Assembly: GCA_001771285.1 (NCBI GenBank) | Contig: METI01000081.1 | Location: 1 to 52,021 of the forward strand | DNA: 52,021 nucleotides | Direction of reading: 5' to 3' | DNA from: a candidate division NC10 bacterium RIFCSPLOWO2_12_FULL_66_18 | GTDB taxonomy: Bacteria > Methylomirabilota > Methylomirabilia > Methylomirabilales > 2-02-FULL-66-22 | Shown: one piece after another, positions 48,115 through 52,021 of the stretch | Numbering within the stretch: position 1 is the first letter of the stretch | Layout: the number at the start of each line of letters is the position of its first letter | Notes under the pieces: model-generated | Database searches by the model: none | Told to the model about the DNA's origin: nothing | The model's input: the letters and a program-made list of their open reading frames with translations, nothing else | Made by a program: the position numbers and the translations under genes

Positions 48115-48867
48115 ATGGCAGCCGGCGTTGATCAAACTATGAGGAGTAGCAAAGCCGCATTTCCGAGGCCGCCAGCGTTTCTCGCCGGGGCACCGCCAGC
48201 GGTCCTTGGAAAGCTGGATCCGGACCGTGCGTTGTTGTCAGCACTGAACGCCAGAAAGGAGCCCGCGTCACTCGGTTGCCGCATCGCTCTCGGCAGCATC
48301 GACTCGACACTGGCTGCCGCGAAAGTTCAGCAGCGGCGAATGGCCCGCGCCAAGAAAATGATCTGGAAGCAACCGACCGTTGGACGCCGCAGTCGCACCC
48401 TATTTCATGACGTTCACTTCTACCTGATTTGCTGGGCCAGAGTTGCGAAACTCGCGAGATTTGTCGCCAGAGTGACCCGGTTTCCGCAAGCGCAGATCGT
48501 TCTCAGACGATATCGCACCCGCCTTGACCAGATGTCAGGTTTCCGTGACCATCTTGAGCACTTCGAAGAGCGCCTCCCCGGGGGCTCAAAGCAGCATGTT
48601 CTTAAGGTGCCTGGGGATCTCTTCAACATGACCGGCGACTCTGCAACCATCGGAGGCGACAGCGTCGACGTTGGGGCGGCCAGTCTCCGGCTACTCGTTG
48701 TGATTGTGAAAGAATTCAAGGCGGCGGTGCTGTTCGATGCGCTCGAGACATTGGCCTCGGATGATCCGACGACGGTAACACGCCTGATTCGGCGAGCAGC
48801 TCAAGATGTTGGATTGGCTCGCACGATAAGACAGGTCCAGAAGGAGTTCGGGAACCGCGGCCGATGA
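48115..48867 (+). CDS. Cassette gene 2: protein of unknown function
   Basis: 250 residues from ATG 48115; ATG 48139 is an alternative. The first 50 residues look disordered. The remainder is mainly helical: VHFYLICWARVAKLARFV (about 102-119), then RFRDHLEHFEERL-like sequence (GFRDHLEHFEERLPGG, about 142-157), and a C-terminal helical half. The RDHxEHxxERL string is of the kind found in HEPN-like helical proteins, but I cannot identify a family. Basic overall. No partner gene nearby other than other cassettes. Confidence 0.65.
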   Translation: MAAGVDQTMRSSKAAFPRPPAFLAGAPPAVLGKLDPDRALLSALNARKEPASLGCRIALGSIDSTLAAAKVQQRRMARAKKMIWKQPTVGRRSRTLFHDVHFYLICWARVAKLARFVARVTRFPQAQIVLRRYRTRLDQMSGFRDHLEHFEERLPGGSKQHVLKVPGDLFNMTGDSATIGGDSVDVGAASLRLLVVIVKEFKAAVLFDALETLASDDPTTVTRLIRRAAQDVGLARTIRQVQKEFGNRGR

Positions 48868-48922
48868 AGTGAACGATATCAGATCTCTGGGCGCGATACG
48901 GAGATCTTTGTTGTGAGGCGCC

Positions 48923-49091
48923 GTCTAACACGGTTTGCAGCCGACGGCGGCGGGCGCGACAATGAGCCGCCGCGGCTGAAACCTGGCCGATGCGCCGACG
49001 CGCGCGGCCGTCGCTCCGGTCCAGTCGGGTGACCCCGGGTGGCGCCATCGCCCCGAGCCCGGCGGCTCCCGAGAGGTTGGCCGCGTTAGAC
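48923..49091 (+). other. attC-like site 2 (long form)
   Basis: Bounded by exactly complementary R-boxes GTCTAAC (48923-48929) and GTTAGAC (49085-49091), 169 bp apart. Inside the left half, GGTTT-g-CAGCC (48932-48942) pairs with GGCTG-AAACC (48974-48983) with one extrahelical G, then GGCGGC with GCCGCC. The right part has a further GATG-CGCC/GGCG-C-CATC match. It may be one long attC or two fused remnants. Confidence 0.68.
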
Positions 49092-49124
49092 TGAAGCAGG
49101 GAATCATTCCGCGCGAGGTAGGCT

Positions 49125-49736
49125 TTGACCGCAATCCTACTTGGCCTCTTCGGTGGCGCCGGCGCTACGCTCCTGTGGGAGCTCGTGCTGAAGCCCATGC
49201 GGGAGCGGCGGAATGTCGCCGAGGTTCTCTCAGCTGAAGTATCCCTCAATCTAGAACTTCTCGCGGCCGCCGCGCTGCACGCGCGTCCGGACAACGTGCC
49301 GTCGGACTTCGAGCTCTCGACCATGGTCTTCGACGCGATGGCCGAGCGGGTTGGCGAGCTACCCTCCCAGACAGTGCGTGAAGTGATCTTCCTTTACCGA
49401 TATTTTAAGCAGCTGAGCGAACTCCCGAAGATCTACGTGAGGTCCGTTGATGCCTTCCGCGCCGTTTCTGCCGATTCACCTCACCGAAAAGCCATGGAGA
49501 GCGAGATCCGGAGTTGCGCGGAGGTGTTCAACAGCCTCGTTGCGAAGGCAACTCACCGCGTCAACCTTACGCAGCCGATGTTACTCGTCGCAGCGTTCCC
49601 GTGGTGGTCACCACGCAAGTACCGCCACGCACCATCAAAGGAGCTGGACTTGCGCGAGATGGCGGAGCGAGTACTCGTCTCTCAGGCTGAGCGGGCCAAG
49701 CTCGCTGAGGAGATTCGGAGGCGTGATCGGGAATGA
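49125..49736 (+). CDS. Cassette gene 3: single-pass membrane protein of unknown function
   Basis: 203 residues from TTG at 49125, with GAGGT seven bases before it. An N-terminal membrane segment (about residues 2-20, AILLGLFGGAGATLLWELV) is followed by a basic stretch KPMRERR and a helical cytoplasmic body rich in Leu/Ala/Glu up to about 170, ending in a coiled-coil-like charged helix (VSQAERAKLAEEIRRRDRE). The topology (short N-out anchor plus helical domain) resembles many small cassette and defence-island proteins of unknown role. No family recognised. Confidence 0.65.
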   Translation: MTAILLGLFGGAGATLLWELVLKPMRERRNVAEVLSAEVSLNLELLAAAALHARPDNVPSDFELSTMVFDAMAERVGELPSQTVREVIFLYRYFKQLSELPKIYVRSVDAFRAVSADSPHRKAMESEIRSCAEVFNSLVAKATHRVNLTQPMLLVAAFPWWSPRKYRHAPSKELDLREMAERVLVSQAERAKLAEEIRRRDRE

Positions 49737-49755
49737 TCGGTTAGCCAAGCTGTGT

Positions 49756-49885
49756 GTCTAACGATCGCTGCAGTTGCCGGCGCGACCAGCATCATGTTTG
49801 TATGCCTGGAGAGATCCTGGCACATGTGGGTGGCCGCCTCGCGCGTGGCGGGTCGGCGCGCCGCAACTGAGCTTGGGCGTTGCAC
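49756..49885 (+). other. attC-like site 3
   Basis: R-box GTCTAAC at 49756-49762; right R-box GTTGCAC at 49879-49885 after GGGC. GCT-g-CAGTTG (49767-49776) pairs with CAACTG-AGC (49864-49872) with one extrahelical G, and the arms go on with CGGCGCGACC against GGTCGGCGCG, with small bulges. Total 130 bp. GTTGCAC departs at one base from GTTRRRY. Confidence 0.72.
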
Positions 49886-49907
49886 CTCACCGACGTAGGA
49901 GCTACAC

Positions 49908-51017
49908 TTGAAGACCCTGCCTACTGTCATCGCGAGCTCAGTCCGAGATGCATCCCTGGGGCTTGACCTCTTCGACGGGACCGAGCGAGCGCAGAATCGC
50001 GACGCGTTCGACTTCGCCTTCAGGGCGAGGACGGGACCAACCAGTGAGCAGCGCCTGCTCGTAGTTCGATTTAGCGGCACCGTGATGGCGGTTCGATCTG
50101 AGGCGTTCGGACTCCCGGCCCTTGGCGACCGCCAGGCGATCTTCCGAATGTTCGCTGAGGCAGCCATCGGAGATTCTTTAGACGAGAGCGGTCCGCTTGA
50201 CCTTGTTCTGCCGGACAATGCTGTGCGGACGATTGACTGTTTCTCCCCGCACTTCCAGGCTTGGCACGACCGCCCGCCTGCGACAGATGACCAAGTTGAG
50301 AGTTATCTCTTCGCCCACGCGCTAGCGTCTTGGGAGTTCAGCCTGCCAAATTGGGTTCTTGGAACCTCCGACTTACTGCGCTTGAAGCGAACTGTGGCTG
50401 ATGTCCTGAGGATGGTCACTCTTCAAGAGGGGTCGGCCTGGACTCTATCCGACCAGTCGCCAACGGGCGCTGCCCTTACTCCCTTGCGAGACTTCGTCCG
50501 AGATCGACGGGCGTCCCGTGGCCCCAGTCCTCGGACGACTGCGCCGCCGCAACCACAGGAGGCAACGGTGGCACCGCCGGAATCTACTCCTGCAGCTTTT
50601 GTCTACGTCGACGAATCGCGCATCGCCGATCTCCGCCGCCTTGAGTCAAGTAGCTTTGATCTACGTAAGCTGATTGCCCTTTGCGAGGAGCTTAATCAGT
50701 GCTATCGCGCGCAATGCTACCATGCTGTCGCGGCCCTCACTCGCGCACTGATCGATCATGTACCGCCCATCTTTGGCGTGCGTTCGTTTTCGGAGGTCGC
50801 GAACAACTACGCTGGGTCGCGCTCATTCAAGGACAGTATGCAGCAACTCGACGCTGCCGCTCGAAGGATCGGGGACCAACACTTGCACACTCAGATTCGA
50901 TCAAGTGAAGTGCTTCCGACGCGAGTGCAAGTGGACTTTTCTCAAGTGGTCGACGTCCTGCTCAGCGAAATCGTTCGCCTGCTTCAGCCGCGTACTACGA
51001 GTGGATCAGGCACATAG
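49908..51017 (+). CDS. Cassette gene 4: two-part protein of unknown function
   Basis: 369 residues from TTG at 49908, with AGGAG six bases before it. An N-terminal part (1-175) of mixed strands and helices is followed by a Pro/Ser/Thr/Ala-rich linker (about 180-228) and a compact helical C-terminal domain (230-360). The latter starts FVYVDESRIADLRRL, then FDLRKLIALCEELNQCY, ALTRALIDHVPPIFG and a VQVDFSQVVDVLLSEIVRLL end. I have seen this kind of C-terminal domain attached to varied uncharacterised N-terminal parts, which would suit an effector or sensor role, but that is memory and inference only. Confidence 0.7.
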   Translation: MKTLPTVIASSVRDASLGLDLFDGTERAQNRDAFDFAFRARTGPTSEQRLLVVRFSGTVMAVRSEAFGLPALGDRQAIFRMFAEAAIGDSLDESGPLDLVLPDNAVRTIDCFSPHFQAWHDRPPATDDQVESYLFAHALASWEFSLPNWVLGTSDLLRLKRTVADVLRMVTLQEGSAWTLSDQSPTGAALTPLRDFVRDRRASRGPSPRTTAPPQPQEATVAPPESTPAAFVYVDESRIADLRRLESSSFDLRKLIALCEELNQCYRAQCYHAVAALTRALIDHVPPIFGVRSFSEVANNYAGSRSFKDSMQQLDAAARRIGDQHLHTQIRSSEVLPTRVQVDFSQVVDVLLSEIVRLLQPRTTSGSGT

Positions 51018-51400
51018 TCGTTATCATTTCGCGTGATGGGGGGACGTCCATAAAATTATAAGTGTCTCCTCCATACGACCCCTTGCCCCTGTTATTCAAC
51101 CTCCACCCAGGATGCGCCGCAGCCAGGGCTACAGGGGGTCCCGGCCGTTTTCTTGTTTGTCCGGGCGGCTCCCTCCTGGCGATGTGGACGCATCGCTCCT
51201 TGTCCGGATGCGATCCCTCCGCCGAGTCCCTCCTGAATCGCTCCCCCGTCTGTCTCATGCCCTGGCGTGATGGCTCGATCTGGCATCCTCGCCGTCCTGA
51301 TTCCAATCCGACAGAGGAGGACGGCAGGGGCCCGCGCCGGGCTCCAGGGGGAAGGGGGGCGCCCTATCTCCCTGCTGTCGGCACACCCAAAAAGTCGGGC
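51018..51400. other. Gene-free stretch after the cassette array
   Basis: No credible gene. Near 51040-51062 GGGGGGACGTCCATAAAATT is followed by ATAAGTGTC, an AT-rich motif unlike its surroundings and of the type seen at mobile-element edges. The remainder is GC-rich without a clear signal until the promoter at 51401. An open frame at 51062-51439 is rejected. Confidence 0.4.
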
Positions 51401-51429
51401 TTGCAAATTAGAAGTCTCGCTTCTATAAT
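51401..51429 (+). promoter_or_regulatory. Promoter with palindromic operator for the DUF4143 gene
   Basis: TTGCAA (51401-51406), a 17-bp spacer and a perfect TATAAT (51424-51429). TAGAAG-TCTCG-CTTCTA (51409-51425) is a perfect 6-bp-arm palindrome that fills the spacer and enters the -10 box, a fitting place for repressor binding. The expected start of transcription is about 51436, which is the A of the ATG. Confidence 0.75.
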
Positions 51430-51435
51430 GCGTGC

Positions 51436-52021
51436 ATGATCGAGCGCCGCTACGCGACACAGCTCCGGCGACTGCTGCGCCAGTTCCCTGCCGTCACGGT
51501 GTTGGGACCCCGGCAGTGCGGAAAGACCACGTTCATTCGCCAGGCGCTTTCCGGATGGACCTACCTCGACCTGGAGCGGCCGTCCGACGCCACCCCGCTC
51601 GCTGCCGACCCGGAGGCACGCCTACACCAACTGGGCGACCAGGTCATCTTCGATGAAGCACAGCGCGTCCCCGAATTCTTCCCGGTCCTGCGGAGCGTCA
51701 TCGACGCCCGGCGATCCCGAAAGGGGCGCTTCGTGCTTCTCGGCTCCGCCTCCCCTTCGCTCATCCGAGACATCTCCGAATCCTTGGCCGGCCGGACGGC
51801 CTTCCTGGACCTTGCGCCTTTCCGGTGGGACGAGGTCGCCAGGCGACGGAATCCCCGGGAGCTCATGACTCTGTGGTTCCGGGGGGGCTTCCCGGATGCG
51901 TACCTGGAGCGGGACGGCCGGGCCCGGTGGATGTGGCTGGAGTCCTATACCCGGACCTTCATCGAGCGGGACCTAGCCGCGCTGGGCATCGAGGTCTCGA
52001 CCGTCCAAATGCGGAAGCTGT
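51436..52021 (+). CDS. AAA ATPase with DUF4143 (archaeal-type ATPase family), 3' end outside window
   Basis: 195 residues visible. N-terminus IERRYATQLRRLLRQFP, Walker A LGPRQCGKTTF (GPRQCGKT at residues 24-31), Walker B VIFDEAQ (D73, E74), and sensor segment LLGSASPSLIR are typical of the AAA_14/DUF4143 family of standalone ATPases; the DUF4143 part begins near the window edge. The family is patchily distributed and often transferred; its role is not settled, though toxin-like or DNA-repair roles have been suggested. ATG 51436 seems to coincide with the transcription start, so translation would be leaderless. It is not part of the cassette series. Confidence 0.88.
   Translation, partial: MIERRYATQLRRLLRQFPAVTVLGPRQCGKTTFIRQALSGWTYLDLERPSDATPLAADPEARLHQLGDQVIFDEAQRVPEFFPVLRSVIDARRSRKGRFVLLGSASPSLIRDISESLAGRTAFLDLAPFRWDEVARRRNPRELMTLWFRGGFPDAYLERDGRARWMWLESYTRTFIERDLAALGIEVSTVQMRKL

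Larger units (their letters stand above)
47598..51017 (+). mobile_element. Putative integron gene-cassette array without visible integrase
   Basis: Four genes of unknown function on one strand, each followed by or preceded by an attC-like structure at 48055-48101, 48923-49091 and 49756-49885. Taking the G/TT exchange point of each site, complete cassettes are 48096-49085 (990 bp) and 49086-49879 (794 bp), and genes start 19, 39 and 28 bases after those points, as is usual in integrons. Base composition is lower in GC than the core. No tyrosine integrase gene is in the window, so this would be a cluster of attC sites lacking integrase. The left edge is uncertain, and no attC was found after the last gene. 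Confidence 0.72.

Noticed and set aside
51062..51439. A 125-codon open frame before the DUF4143 gene
   Set aside because: No ribosome-binding site, no recognisable composition or motif, and it runs through the promoter and start of the DUF4143 gene.

Overview
This is a GC-rich (roughly two-thirds G+C by eye) bacterial chromosome segment around the replication origin. It runs dnaX-ybaB-recR, a serine-tRNA/serS block, gyrA, gyrB and dnaN on the minus strand, then an origin-like region, then rpmH-rnpA-yidD-yidC-rsmG-parA-parB on the plus strand. An MglA/roadblock GTPase pair, a bactofilin, an ATP-type PEP carboxykinase and a CUT1-type sugar ABC system point to an uncultivated Gram-negative-type lineage such as Methylomirabilota/Rokubacteria or a deltaproteobacterial relative. 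That placement is inference; no marker gene was compared with a database.

Positions 1-7,000 (minus strand) hold mglA (cut by the window edge), a roadblock protein, recR, ybaB, dnaX, the 4.5S SRP RNA, a DUF2155-like protein, four tRNA-Ser genes that together read all six serine codons, and serS. Positions 7,000-13,400 hold gyrA, gyrB and dnaN. Positions 13,450-13,905 look like oriC, with DnaA boxes and AT-rich patches. dnaA is not at its usual place and recF is not between dnaN and gyrB.

Positions 14,100-20,940, where dnaA would be expected, hold a pair of tandem non-coding units broken by three insertion sequences. Two are ISKra4-type elements, one nested in the other, each with a perfect 8-bp target duplication. 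The third is an IS21-family element whose istB has an in-frame amber codon.

Positions 21,000-26,500 hold the ribosome/membrane-insertion/segregation cluster, with a perfect parS site inside the last codons of rsmG. Positions 26,500-36,650 hold a thiamine-diphosphate enzyme, a gene remnant, pckA, a sugar ABC operon without its ATPase, a bactofilin, and an overlapping cysteine desulfurase-mnmA pair (2-thiouridine synthesis). Positions 36,800-46,320 form one plus-strand cluster: a DUF4175-like membrane protein, DUF58, a 1,480-residue protein with three VWA domains, a TPR protein and MoxR, closed by a terminator.

From about 47,500 to 51,000 the base composition falls and four same-strand genes of unknown function are separated by structures that match integron attC sites: R-box sequences, imperfect palindromes and extrahelical bases. 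I read this as an integron cassette array without an integrase in view. The window ends in a DUF4143-type ATPase gene that appears to be transcribed leaderless. Scattered through the gaps are small islands, each built from its own short word repeated on both strands; these match no feature class I know.
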